Shown: piece by piece, positions 1 through 5,424 of the stretch
Layout of the letters: each line of letters opens with the position of its first letter
Position numbering within the stretch: position 1 is the stretch's first letter
Source of the DNA: Xanthobacteraceae bacterium
GTDB lineage: Bacteria; Pseudomonadota; Alphaproteobacteria; Rhizobiales; Xanthobacteraceae
Length of the DNA: 5,602 nucleotides
NCBI GenBank assembly: GCA_030036975.1
Contig: JASHSE010000401.1
Location: 1-5,602, forward strand
Direction of reading: 5' to 3'
Position numbers and translations under genes: made by a program
Notes under the pieces: generated by a model
The model's input: the letters and a program-made list of their open reading frames with translations, nothing else
Databases searched by the model: none
What the model was told of the DNA's origin: nothing

Positions 1-1
1 A

Positions 2-1771
2 CACGTCGCCAAGATCGCGGTGATGAGCCAGCGCATGGTGATCAATTCGATGGAGCCGCGCGGCGCCACCGCGAGCTACGATCCGGCGACCGACGCCTAT
101 ACGATGCGCGCCTGCTCGCAGAGCGCCGGCACGCTGCGCGAAAACATCCTCGCCATCATGAATCTGCCGAAGGAGAAGCTGCGCGTCGTCACCGAGGACG
201 TCGGCGGCGCCTTCGGGCTGAAGACCGGCGCCTATCCGGAAAACATCGCGCTCCTGGTCGGCGCCAAGAAATTCGGCCGGCCGATTCACTGGATGTCGAC
301 GCGCTCCGAGGCGTTCGTCAGCGACAACCAGGCGCGTGACACCTACTCAGAGGTCGAACTGGCGCTCGACGACAACGGCAAATTCCTGGCGCTGCGGGTG
401 CGCAATGTCGGCAATGTCGGCGCCTATCTGGGCTCGATCGGCGCCGCCATCCCGACCTTGAGCTTTTCGCGCTGCCTGCCCGGCATGTACGACATCAGGC
501 ACATCGACATCGGCGCCCAATGCGCCTTCACCAACACGCTGCCGACCGCGCCCTATCGCGGCGCCGGAAGGCCGGAAGCGAGCTATGCGCTGGAACGCGT
601 GGTCGACGAAGCGGCGCGCGTGTCCGGCATCGATCCGATCAAACTGCGGCGGCGCAATCTGATCAAAAAATCGCAGATGCCGTACAAGACGCCGGTCGGC
701 ACCACCTACGACAGCGGCGATTTCGCTCCGATCCTCGACCAGGCGCTGGAACTTGCGGACTATGAAGGTTTCAAACAACGCCGGCGCGAGGCGAAAAAGC
801 GCGGACAATATCGCGGCTTCGGCATCTGCTGCGCGCTCGAACATTCCGGCGGCGCGCCCACCGAAACCGCGCTGCTGACGTTTCCCGGCAACGGCACGCT
901 GCAGCTCAGCCTCAACGTGCAGAACACCGGCCAGGGCCACGCCACGGTGTTTTCGCGGCTGATCGGCGAACGGCTCGGCATTGCGGCGGACAAGATTCCG
1001 CATCGCCACGGCGATTCGGCGCTGGAGCTGCCCGGCTACGCGTCGGTCGGATCGCGCTCGGGCATGACGGTGAGCCATTCGGTGGTCAAGGCGATCGATG
1101 CGATCCTGGAAAAGGGCAAGCCGGTCGCCGCCGCCATGCTCGAAGCCGGCGAAGCCGACATCGCCTTTGCGGCCGGGCATTTCGAGGTGGTCGGCACCGA
1201 TCGCCGCGTATCGCTGTTCGAGGTCGCTTCCCACGCCGCCGCGCTGAAGAAGCGTGGCGCGATTGCCGAGGACCTCGACACCAAGACCACGACTCAGACC
1301 GAGCAGACCTTTCCCAACGGCGTGCACATCGCCGAGGTCGAGATCGATCCGCAGACCGGAGCGATGACGATCGCCAACTATTCGGCGGTCGATGATTGCG
1401 GCCGCGCGCTCGAGCCGAAGATCGTCGAAGGCCAATTCCACGGCGCGGTGGTGGCCGGACTGGGCCAGGCGCTGATGGAGCGCACGGTGTACGACGCCGA
1501 CAGCGGCCAGCTCGTCACCGGCTCGTTCATGGATTACGCGCTGCCGCGCGCCGACGACGTGCCGCCGTTGCGCGACGCGCTGCACAACACGCCGGCGACG
1601 ACCAATCCGCTCGGCGTCAAAGGCGTCGGCGAAGCCGGCACCACGGCGGCGATCGCCGCGGTCATGAACGCGGTGGCCGATGCGATCCCGAACGGCGCCG
1701 GCGCGCATCTCGATATGCCGGCGAGCGCGGCGCGCTTGTGGGAGGCGTGCCGGCGGGTCACGGCGCAGTAG
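2..1771 (+). CDS. Xanthine dehydrogenase family molybdopterin-binding subunit (form II CoxL-like), 5' end missing
   Basis: This is the large catalytic subunit of a molybdenum hydroxylase of the xanthine oxidase family. These cytoplasmic enzymes hydroxylate a carbon centre at Mo-MCD, with FAD and 2Fe-2S partner subunits that are not in the window. The frame is open from base 2, so the gene starts upstream. 589 residues are visible against a usual 750-800, so about 170-200 N-terminal residues are missing. Visible landmarks are an NSMEPRG segment near the left edge, VGGAFGLK (about visible residues 67-74), PYRGAGR (bases 551-571), QNTGQGHAT, and GVGEAG with the expected catalytic Glu at bases 1631-1633. 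The active-site loop PYRGAGR matches the form II signature AYRGAGR. It does not match AYRCSFR of true aerobic CO dehydrogenase, so CO oxidation is not indicated and the substrate is unknown. It ends in TAG and faces the DUF1236 gene. No frameshift is seen. Confidence 0.93.
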   Translation, partial: HVAKIAVMSQRMVINSMEPRGATASYDPATDAYTMRACSQSAGTLRENILAIMNLPKEKLRVVTEDVGGAFGLKTGAYPENIALLVGAKKFGRPIHWMSTRSEAFVSDNQARDTYSEVELALDDNGKFLALRVRNVGNVGAYLGSIGAAIPTLSFSRCLPGMYDIRHIDIGAQCAFTNTLPTAPYRGAGRPEASYALERVVDEAARVSGIDPIKLRRRNLIKKSQMPYKTPVGTTYDSGDFAPILDQALELADYEGFKQRRREAKKRGQYRGFGICCALEHSGGAPTETALLTFPGNGTLQLSLNVQNTGQGHATVFSRLIGERLGIAADKIPHRHGDSALELPGYASVGSRSGMTVSHSVVKAIDAILEKGKPVAAAMLEAGEADIAFAAGHFEVVGTDRRVSLFEVASHAAALKKRGAIAEDLDTKTTTQTEQTFPNGVHIAEVEIDPQTGAMTIANYSAVDDCGRALEPKIVEGQFHGAVVAGLGQALMERTVYDADSGQLVTGSFMDYALPRADDVPPLRDALHNTPATTNPLGVKGVGEAGTTAAIAAVMNAVADAIPNGAGAHLDMPASAARLWEACRRVTAQ

Positions 1772-1792
1772 CGCGCAGGCACCCCTCGTCTT

Positions 1793-1882
1793 CCGCTCAT
1801 TCCCGCGCAAGCGGGAATCCAGTGGAGTGCGTAGTCAGAGAGAGCTTTTTGCCTGGGTCCCCGCTTTCGCGGGGACGAGCGG
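1793..1882. repeat. REPIN-like inverted pair of palindromes, copy 1
   Basis: Two hairpin units face each other. The left unit is CCGCTC, stem ATTCCCGC (1799-1806), loop GCAA, stem GCGGGAAT (1811-1818), then CCAG (1819-1822). The right unit is its mirror: CTGG (1853-1856), stem GTCCCCGC (1857-1864), loop TTTC, stem GCGGGGAC (1869-1876), then GAGCGG (1877-1882). The spacer is 30 nt. It lies between the convergent stops at 1771 and 1896, where it could limit read-through in both directions or protect 3' ends. The same element occurs inverted at 4567-4642. Paired inverted REP units of this kind are called REPINs and are normally moved by a RAYT transposase; none is visible here. Confidence 0.85.
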
Positions 1883-1895
1883 TATGGAAGTGCCG

Positions 1896-2468
1896 TCACC
1901 CGATATTCGGCACGATGGCGACGACGCGGCGGGCTTGCGGCTCGACGATGACGAGCTGATTGCCGACGATGATGTACTGGTCGGCCTCATAGCCGCCGAG
2001 CGTCGAGGAGACTTGCGCCGGCAGCGACTGCAATTGCACCGCCGCCGGCACGGCGGAGCCGATCGCGAGCGTGAAATTGACGCTGCCGGTGCGATGGCCC
2101 TTCTGGTTGGCGAAATAGCCGCGGATCTGCTGGCGCTGCTGGTCGGTGAGCTTAAGCGGCTCGGCGGTCTGTTCGATCTGCGCCGCGGCGCCGGGCGCGT
2201 TCTGGCCGGTGCCGACGCGCGCGCTGGTCTGCGGCGTCACCGCATTGTTCTTCGCCGCCGTGCTCTGGCCCGAACCTTCGTTGGAAAGCAGCCCGGTCGA
2301 TCCGGCCGCATGCGGTTCGCCGTTGCGACCGGGCCCGCCCTGCGGCACGAACACGAAAACCCAGATCAAAATCGCCGCACAGATCACCAGCAAAAGTCCG
2401 GTGCCGCCCCACAGGAACGCGTGCCGGGTGCTGCGGCGCTGTTCGGGCGGGCTCGCGTTGTCGACCAT
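1896..2468 (-). CDS. Membrane-anchored DUF1236 domain protein
   Basis: This 190-residue protein has no known biochemical function. It has a short basic N-terminus with RRSTR, one strongly hydrophobic segment at about residues 18-41 (an uncleaved anchor; N-in, C-out topology inferred), and a flexible Ala/Gly/Gln/Asn/Ser-rich linker at about 44-104. A C-terminal DUF1236-type domain spans about 105-187, with KLTDQQRQQI, VNFTLAIGSAVP and a final beta-rich part YIIVGNQLVIVEP. The domain thus probably sits in the periplasm. I chose the ATG at 2468 because GGAGG lies 6 nt upstream and an EcfG-type promoter lies just beyond; a longer open frame to 2690 would read through that promoter. The gene stands alone, convergent with the molybdenum hydroxylase. 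The promoter suggests induction in the general stress response. The family call is firm, the role is not known. Confidence 0.85.
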   Translation of the reverse strand: MVDNASPPEQRRSTRHAFLWGGTGLLLVICAAILIWVFVFVPQGGPGRNGEPHAAGSTGLLSNEGSGQSTAAKNNAVTPQTSARVGTGQNAPGAAAQIEQTAEPLKLTDQQRQQIRGYFANQKGHRTGSVNFTLAIGSAVPAAVQLQSLPAQVSSTLGGYEADQYIIVGNQLVIVEPQARRVVAIVPNIG

Positions 2469-2474
2469 GGAACG

Positions 2475-2479
2475 CCTCC
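2475..2479 (-). promoter_or_regulatory. Ribosome binding site of the DUF1236 gene
   Basis: A perfect GGAGG on the minus strand ends 6 nt before the ATG at 2468. It fixes the start there and argues against the in-frame upstream starts as far as 2690. Confidence 0.8.
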
Positions 2480-2482
2480 AAA

Positions 2483-2512
2483 AACCAAAACGCGCGTAAC
2501 GAAAACGCGCGT
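2483..2512 (-). repeat. Two tandem 15-bp units at the DUF1236 promoter
   Basis: On the minus strand the units read ACGCGCGTTTTCGTT (2512-2498) and ACGCGCGTTTTGGTT (2497-2483), differing at one base. The first unit contains the -10 element of the predicted EcfG promoter; the second covers the expected transcription start and the leader up to the ribosome binding site. They may simply be a slippage duplication. A regulator site is possible but nothing else supports it. Confidence 0.6.
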
Positions 2513-2528
2513 GGTGAAGCGGCGTTCC
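2504..2528 (-). promoter_or_regulatory. Predicted EcfG (general stress response) promoter of the DUF1236 gene
   Basis: On the minus strand GGAAC (2528-2524) is followed after exactly 16 nt by CGTT (2507-2504). This equals the published alphaproteobacterial EcfG/PhyR-regulated consensus GGAAC-N16/17-CGTT. Transcription would start near 2496-2498 and leave a leader of about 28-30 nt containing the GGAGG ribosome binding site. The fit of promoter, leader and start codon supports the call. No ecfG, phyR or nepR gene lies in the window. Confidence 0.7.
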
Positions 2529-2655
2529 AAAACGAACAAGGGCGAACCATGCGCGTTTGCGTAAAGGATTTGGCCGGATCGCCTCTTGCACGCGGTCCGC
2601 GCGGCATCGATGCTGCGCTGAATGATTTTTCGCCGCTTCCGGGCCGCTGGCCGCC

Positions 2656-2751
2656 CGCGCGCGGCTCGATCCGAAGACCGACGCGATCACCGAATATCAG
2701 CTGCCGCGCTCGACCAACATCCGGCGCGTCTTCGTCGAGCCGCTGGTTTAA
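2656..2751 (+). pseudogene. 3' remnant of a streptogramin-lyase-like (Vgb/NHL-type) beta-propeller gene
   Basis: In the frame ending at TAA 2749-2751 the translation contains LDPKTDAITEYQLPR and then NIRRVFVEPLV before the stop. The pattern DPKT-x-x-x-TEY-x-LPR followed by IRR-V-FV is typical of a blade of virginiamycin B lyase-like six-bladed propellers, usually about 300-350 residues long. Only about 30 residues are recognisable. The frame is closed by TGA at 2623-2625, and no start codon or further blade lies upstream, so this is a decayed tail and not a working gene. In related full-length proteins I recall more residues between the FV and a terminal VEPL, so an internal deletion is possible. 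No database search was possible; the family call is tentative. Confidence 0.5.
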
Positions 2752-2758
2752 AGGCCCC

Positions 2759-2774
2759 GACGCGGCGCCGCGTC
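2759..2774. repeat. 16-bp perfect palindrome after the propeller remnant
   Basis: GACGCGGC is followed directly by GCCGCGTC, a perfect palindrome 7 nt after the TAA at 2751. It might be the old transcription terminator of the decayed gene, though no T-run follows. It could also be a chance GC-rich palindrome. Confidence 0.5.
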
Positions 2775-2826
2775 GCTGCGGTTGGGCTTGCCCCGGCCGC
2801 CCATCTCTTTAATTGTCTCTCGTGAC

Positions 2827-2974
2827 CCTCATCCTGAGGCGCCCGCGCGCAGCGCCGGCCTCGAAGGATGCTGGCCGAGGCGCCGGGGCCTTCATCCTTC
2901 GAGGCTCGGCGCGGAGCTTGTCATCGGGCCGGCCGAAGGCCGGACCCGTTGGCGCCGAGCACCTCAGGATGAGG
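2827..2974. repeat. 148-bp cloverleaf-like extragenic palindromic repeat
   Basis: The outer stem is a perfect 13-bp inverted repeat, CCTCATCCTGAGG (2827-2839) and CCTCAGGATGAGG (2962-2974). Inside, hairpin A is a perfect 13-bp stem, GCCTCGAAGGATG (2858-2870) with CATCCTTCGAGGC (2893-2905). Hairpin B is GCTCGGCGC (2904-2912) with GCGCCGAGC (2952-2960), capped by CCGGCC-GAA-GGCCGG (2929-2943). A weak GGCGC/GCGCC arm at 2838-2856 would complete a cloverleaf. I recall sequences of this type, with CATCCT and TCGAAGGATG cores, as dispersed repeats in Bradyrhizobium and Rhodopseudomonas genomes, but cannot check this here. It contains no gene. It ends 19 nt before the HpaB-family start codon, so it probably lies in that gene's promoter or leader. 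Confidence 0.85.
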
Positions 2975-2993
2975 AGTATTTGCGGAGTAGCCA

Positions 2994-4550
2994 ATGCCCG
3001 ACCATCCCGAAGCGATCATTGCCGGCAAGCAGCGCCCGTTTACCGGCGCCGAGTTTTTGGAATCGCTGCGCGACGGCCGCGAGGTCTACATCTACGGCGA
3101 GCGCGTCAAGGACGTGACCGTGCATCCGGCGTTCCGCAACGCGGCCGCTTCGATCGCGCTGCTTTACGACGCGCTGCATGACGCCAAGACCAGGGACGTG
3201 CTCACCGCGCCAACCGATACCGGCTCCGGCGGTTTTACCCACAAGTTCTTCAAGGCGGCGCGCTCGCGCGAGGAGGTGGTGGCGCAGCGCGACGCCATCG
3301 CCGCCTGGGCGCGCATCAGCTATGGCTGGCTCGGCCGCAGTCCCGACTACAAGGCGGCGTTCCTCAACACGCTCGGCGCCAACGCGGCGTTCTACGGCAA
3401 GTTCGCCGACAACGCCCGCGCCTGGCACAAGCGCTCGCAGGAGGCGGTGCTTTATCTCAATCACGCGCTGGTCAATCCGCCGATCGACCGCAACAAGCCG
3501 GTCGAGCAGGTCAAGGACGTCTACATCACGATTCAGAAAGAAACCGACGCCGGCATCTACGTCTCCGGCGCCAAGGTGGTGGCGACCAACTCGGCGCTCA
3601 CCCATTACAACTTTCTCGGCCAGAACATGGGCCAGGAGATCAACGACCCGGCCATGGTGGTGATGTTCATCGCGCCGATGAACACGCCGGGCATCAAGCT
3701 CATTTGCCGGCAATCCTACGAGTTCGCCGCCGCCGCGGCCGGCTCGCCATGGGATTATCCGCTGACCTCGCGGTTCGACGAGAACGACGCCATCTTCGTG
3801 TTCGACAATGCGTTCATCCCCTGGGAGAACGTGTTCATCCACCGCGACGTCGAGCGGCTGAAAATGTTCTATCCGAAATCCGGCTTCTTCAACGGCTTCA
3901 CCATGCAGGGTTGCACGCGCCTTGCGGTCAAGCTCGATTTCCTTAGCGGCCTGCTCTACAAGGCGGCGCGCGCGACCGGCGTCGAAGCGTTCCGCGGCGT
4001 GCAGGCGCAGATCGGCGAAGTCATCGGCTGGCGCAACCTGTTCTGGTCGCTGTCCGACGCCATGGCACACAACCCCGAGCCCTGGGTCGACGGCGCGGTG
4101 CTGCCGAATTCGCGCGCCGCGAGCACCTACCGGCTGTTCATGACCGAAGCCTATCCGGCGGTGCGCAACATCATCGAGAAGGTGGTGGCCTCGGGCTTGA
4201 TCTATCTGCCCTCCCACGCCCGCGACTTCAAGAACCCGGACGTCGACAAATATCTGGCCAAATACGTGCGCGGCTCGAACAACATCGATTACAAGGAGCG
4301 CATCAAGACCATGAAGCTGTTATGGGACGCCATCGGCAGCGAGTTCGGCGCCCGCCACGAGCTCTACGAGATGAACTATTCGGGCAGCCACGAGCTGGTG
4401 CGCATCTTTCCGCTGCAGCAGGTCCAGGGCAACGGCGAGTTCAAAGAGATGCTCGGCCTCGTCGAGCAGTGCATGGCCGATTACGACGAGGACGGCTGGA
4501 CGCATCCGGCGTACCGTGACGGCGCCGATGTGAGCGCGGTGGGGAAGTAG
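2994..4550 (+). CDS. 4-hydroxyphenylacetate 3-monooxygenase (HpaB) family flavin-dependent hydroxylase
   Basis: This 518-residue protein has the full length of the family (E. coli HpaB is 520). These cytoplasmic enzymes use reduced FAD from a separate reductase (HpaC type, not in the window) to ortho-hydroxylate phenols. Near the N-terminus are FTGAEFLESLRDGREVYIYG and HPAFRN. GRSPDY lies at 114-119 and LNHALVNPPIDR at 155-166. Arg115, Tyr119 and His157 have the spacing of the substrate-binding Arg, Tyr and His known from E. coli and Thermus HpaB. The middle beta domain has SGAKVVATNSALTHYNFLG (191-209); the C-terminal helical domain has NYSGSHELVR. The Cys ligands of the related 4-hydroxybutyryl-CoA dehydratases are absent near GRSPDY, which favours a monooxygenase. 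The exact substrate is unknown. The ATG is preceded by GGAG (2984-2987) with 6 nt spacing. A large palindromic repeat lies just upstream and a REPIN-like element just downstream. Confidence 0.92.
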   Translation: MPDHPEAIIAGKQRPFTGAEFLESLRDGREVYIYGERVKDVTVHPAFRNAAASIALLYDALHDAKTRDVLTAPTDTGSGGFTHKFFKAARSREEVVAQRDAIAAWARISYGWLGRSPDYKAAFLNTLGANAAFYGKFADNARAWHKRSQEAVLYLNHALVNPPIDRNKPVEQVKDVYITIQKETDAGIYVSGAKVVATNSALTHYNFLGQNMGQEINDPAMVVMFIAPMNTPGIKLICRQSYEFAAAAAGSPWDYPLTSRFDENDAIFVFDNAFIPWENVFIHRDVERLKMFYPKSGFFNGFTMQGCTRLAVKLDFLSGLLYKAARATGVEAFRGVQAQIGEVIGWRNLFWSLSDAMAHNPEPWVDGAVLPNSRAASTYRLFMTEAYPAVRNIIEKVVASGLIYLPSHARDFKNPDVDKYLAKYVRGSNNIDYKERIKTMKLLWDAIGSEFGARHELYEMNYSGSHELVRIFPLQQVQGNGEFKEMLGLVEQCMADYDEDGWTHPAYRDGADVSAVGK

Positions 4551-4566
4551 CGACCGGCTCTCCTTT

Positions 4567-4642
4567 GCGCTCGTCCCCGCGAAAGCGGGGACCCAGTTCT
4601 TTTCTTTAAGCGCTGGATTTCCGCTTTCGCGGGAATGAGCGG
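4567..4642. repeat. REPIN-like inverted pair of palindromes, copy 2 (opposite orientation to copy 1)
   Basis: The left unit has CGCTC, stem GTCCCCGC (4573-4580), loop GAAA, stem GCGGGGAC (4585-4592), then CCAG. The right unit is CTGG (4613-4616), stem ATTTCCGC (4617-4624), loop TTTC, stem GCGGGAAT (4629-4636), then GAGCGG. The spacer is 16 nt against 30 in copy 1. The arm order is reversed relative to 1793-1882, so this copy is inverted. The single stem irregularity becomes a G-U pair in RNA of the + strand. It fills most of the gap between the convergent stops at 4550 and 4652. Confidence 0.85.
4573..4607 (+). terminator. Possible intrinsic terminator of the HpaB-family gene, formed by the repeat
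   Basis: On the + strand an 8-bp GC-rich stem with a GAAA loop (4573-4592) is followed after CCAG by the T-rich run TTCTTTTCTTT (4597-4607), 22 nt after the stop codon. Hairpin plus U-rich tract resembles an intrinsic terminator, but the 4-nt gap and the interrupting C residues weaken it. Confidence 0.4.
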
Positions 4643-4651
4643 AGGTGGCCG

Positions 4652-5380
4652 TTAATGCGCCACGTCGAAGCCGACCGTGATGCGCATGCTCAGCGTGTCC
4701 TCGCCGGCGGCGATCGGGACCGGCGCGGCTGCCATTCGCGCGGCGAAAAAACGCGGCTGCGGCACGGCCGTGCGATCCTCGACCACCCATGAGACGGCAC
4801 CGAGGGTGAGGCCGGCGGCGCGGGCATAAAGCGCGGCCTTGCGCCGCGCATCGGCGAGCGCGTCGGCACGCGCGGCGTCGAGCGTCTTCGACAGATCGGC
4901 GTGCAAGAACTGCACGGCGCCGACATCGTTGGCGCCGGCGGCGATCGCCCGATCGAGAATATCGCCGACCTTGTCGATCTGGCGGACTGTCACCGCAAGC
5001 TGATTGGCGACCGCAAAGCCGGAAATTTTTGGCTGGCTGTTCGACTGAGCATTGGCGTAAATCGGCTGCACGGAAAAGTTCGCAGTCTGGATGTCGTTTG
5101 GCGCGATGCCGGCGTTACGCAGCGCCGCCATGATCGCACTCATGGCGCGCGAATTGGCATCGGTCGCCGCCTTGGCGGTGGCGCCCTGCGTCCTTACGCC
5201 GACGGCGAGCCGGGCAAAATCCGGCGCCGCGCGCACTTTGCCTTCGCCGCTGACGATGATGTGCGCTTGCGGCACCGCGTAAGGTTCCTGCGCGCGCGCC
5301 GGCGCCATCGCGGCGAGAATGAACGCGGCGAACAACGCGATGCGAAAAGCGGATTGCGCGGCACGGTTCGACACGGCCAT
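4652..5380 (-). CDS. Secreted SIMPL (DUF541, YggE/BP26-like) protein
   Basis: This 242-residue protein has a clear Sec signal peptide: basic residues near the N-terminus, a hydrophobic core at about 14-26, and an ARA site with cleavage predicted after Ala30. The mature part is one SIMPL domain (about 34-241). It starts with HIIVSGEGKVRAAPDFARL and continues with ANFSVQPIY, FAVANQLAVTVR and KVGDILDRAIAAGAND. An Ala-rich helix contains ADALADARRKAALYA. BP26 of Brucella forms a large ring in the periplasm, and E. coli YggE has been linked to lower oxidative damage; the molecular function remains unclear. The ATG at 5380 is chosen because GGAG (5390-5387) lies 6 nt upstream and it gives a proper signal peptide; an in-frame TTG at 5407 is less likely. 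It starts 30 nt after the dipeptidase stop, so the two genes probably share a transcript. Confidence 0.9.
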   Translation of the reverse strand: MAVSNRAAQSAFRIALFAAFILAAMAPARAQEPYAVPQAHIIVSGEGKVRAAPDFARLAVGVRTQGATAKAATDANSRAMSAIMAALRNAGIAPNDIQTANFSVQPIYANAQSNSQPKISGFAVANQLAVTVRQIDKVGDILDRAIAAGANDVGAVQFLHADLSKTLDAARADALADARRKAALYARAAGLTLGAVSWVVEDRTAVPQPRFFAARMAAAPVPIAAGEDTLSMRITVGFDVAH

Positions 5381-5386
5381 GACGAT

Positions 5387-5390
5387 CTCC
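5387..5390 (-). promoter_or_regulatory. Ribosome binding site of the SIMPL gene
   Basis: GGAG on the minus strand, within AAGGAG, ends 6 nt before the ATG at 5380. It decides this start over the in-frame TTG at 5407. Confidence 0.7.
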
Positions 5391-5394
5391 TTCG

Positions 5395-5424
5395 CTACGC
5401 TCCCCAAGAACTACGCTTCCCAAG
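5395..5424 (-). repeat. Short 16-bp-period direct repeat over the dipeptidase stop codon
   Basis: On the minus strand CTTGGGAAGCGTAG (5424-5411, containing the TAG stop) is followed by CTTGGGGAGCGTAG (5408-5395). The copies match at 13 of 14 bases. The second copy lies in the 30-nt gap before the SIMPL gene and carries a second TAG, but in another frame. Confidence 0.7.

Noticed and set aside
347..1810. 487-codon open frame on the minus strand opposite the molybdenum hydroxylase
   Set aside because: It is a GC-rich antisense shadow: very rich in Arg, His and Asp, with no recognisable domain, while the + strand frame has clear family motifs.
2469..2528. Inverted repeat GGAACGCC (2469-2476) and GGCGTTCC (2521-2528) as a leader hairpin hiding the ribosome binding site
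   Set aside because: The outer half is the -35 box of the predicted promoter and would lie upstream of the transcript, so it could not pair in the RNA.
1680..2564. 294-codon + strand frame spanning the REPIN and the DUF1236 gene
   Set aside because: It reads through the palindromic repeat (giving the familiar false SFPRKRESS peptide) and then antisense to DUF1236.
2469..2690. N-terminal extension of the DUF1236 gene to 2690
   Set aside because: The extension would translate the EcfG promoter and the ribosome binding site and has no family similarity; GGAGG 6 nt before the ATG at 2468 fits far better.
2788..2813. Sigma70-like promoter for the HpaB-family gene, TTGCCC with TTTAAT
   Set aside because: The -10 match is good but the spacer is only 14 nt and the -35 is weak; not enough to annotate.
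2813..3181. Small open frames across the cloverleaf repeat
   Set aside because: The peptides come from the repeat itself and from other frames of the HpaB-family gene.
2964..4217. 417-codon open frame on the minus strand opposite the HpaB-family gene
   Set aside because: Same kind of antisense shadow with low-complexity Arg/Val/Asp-rich sequence; the sense frame is full-length and conserved.
5405..5407. TTG start adding nine residues to the SIMPL protein
   Set aside because: The ATG at 5380 has a good ribosome binding site and gives a standard signal peptide.
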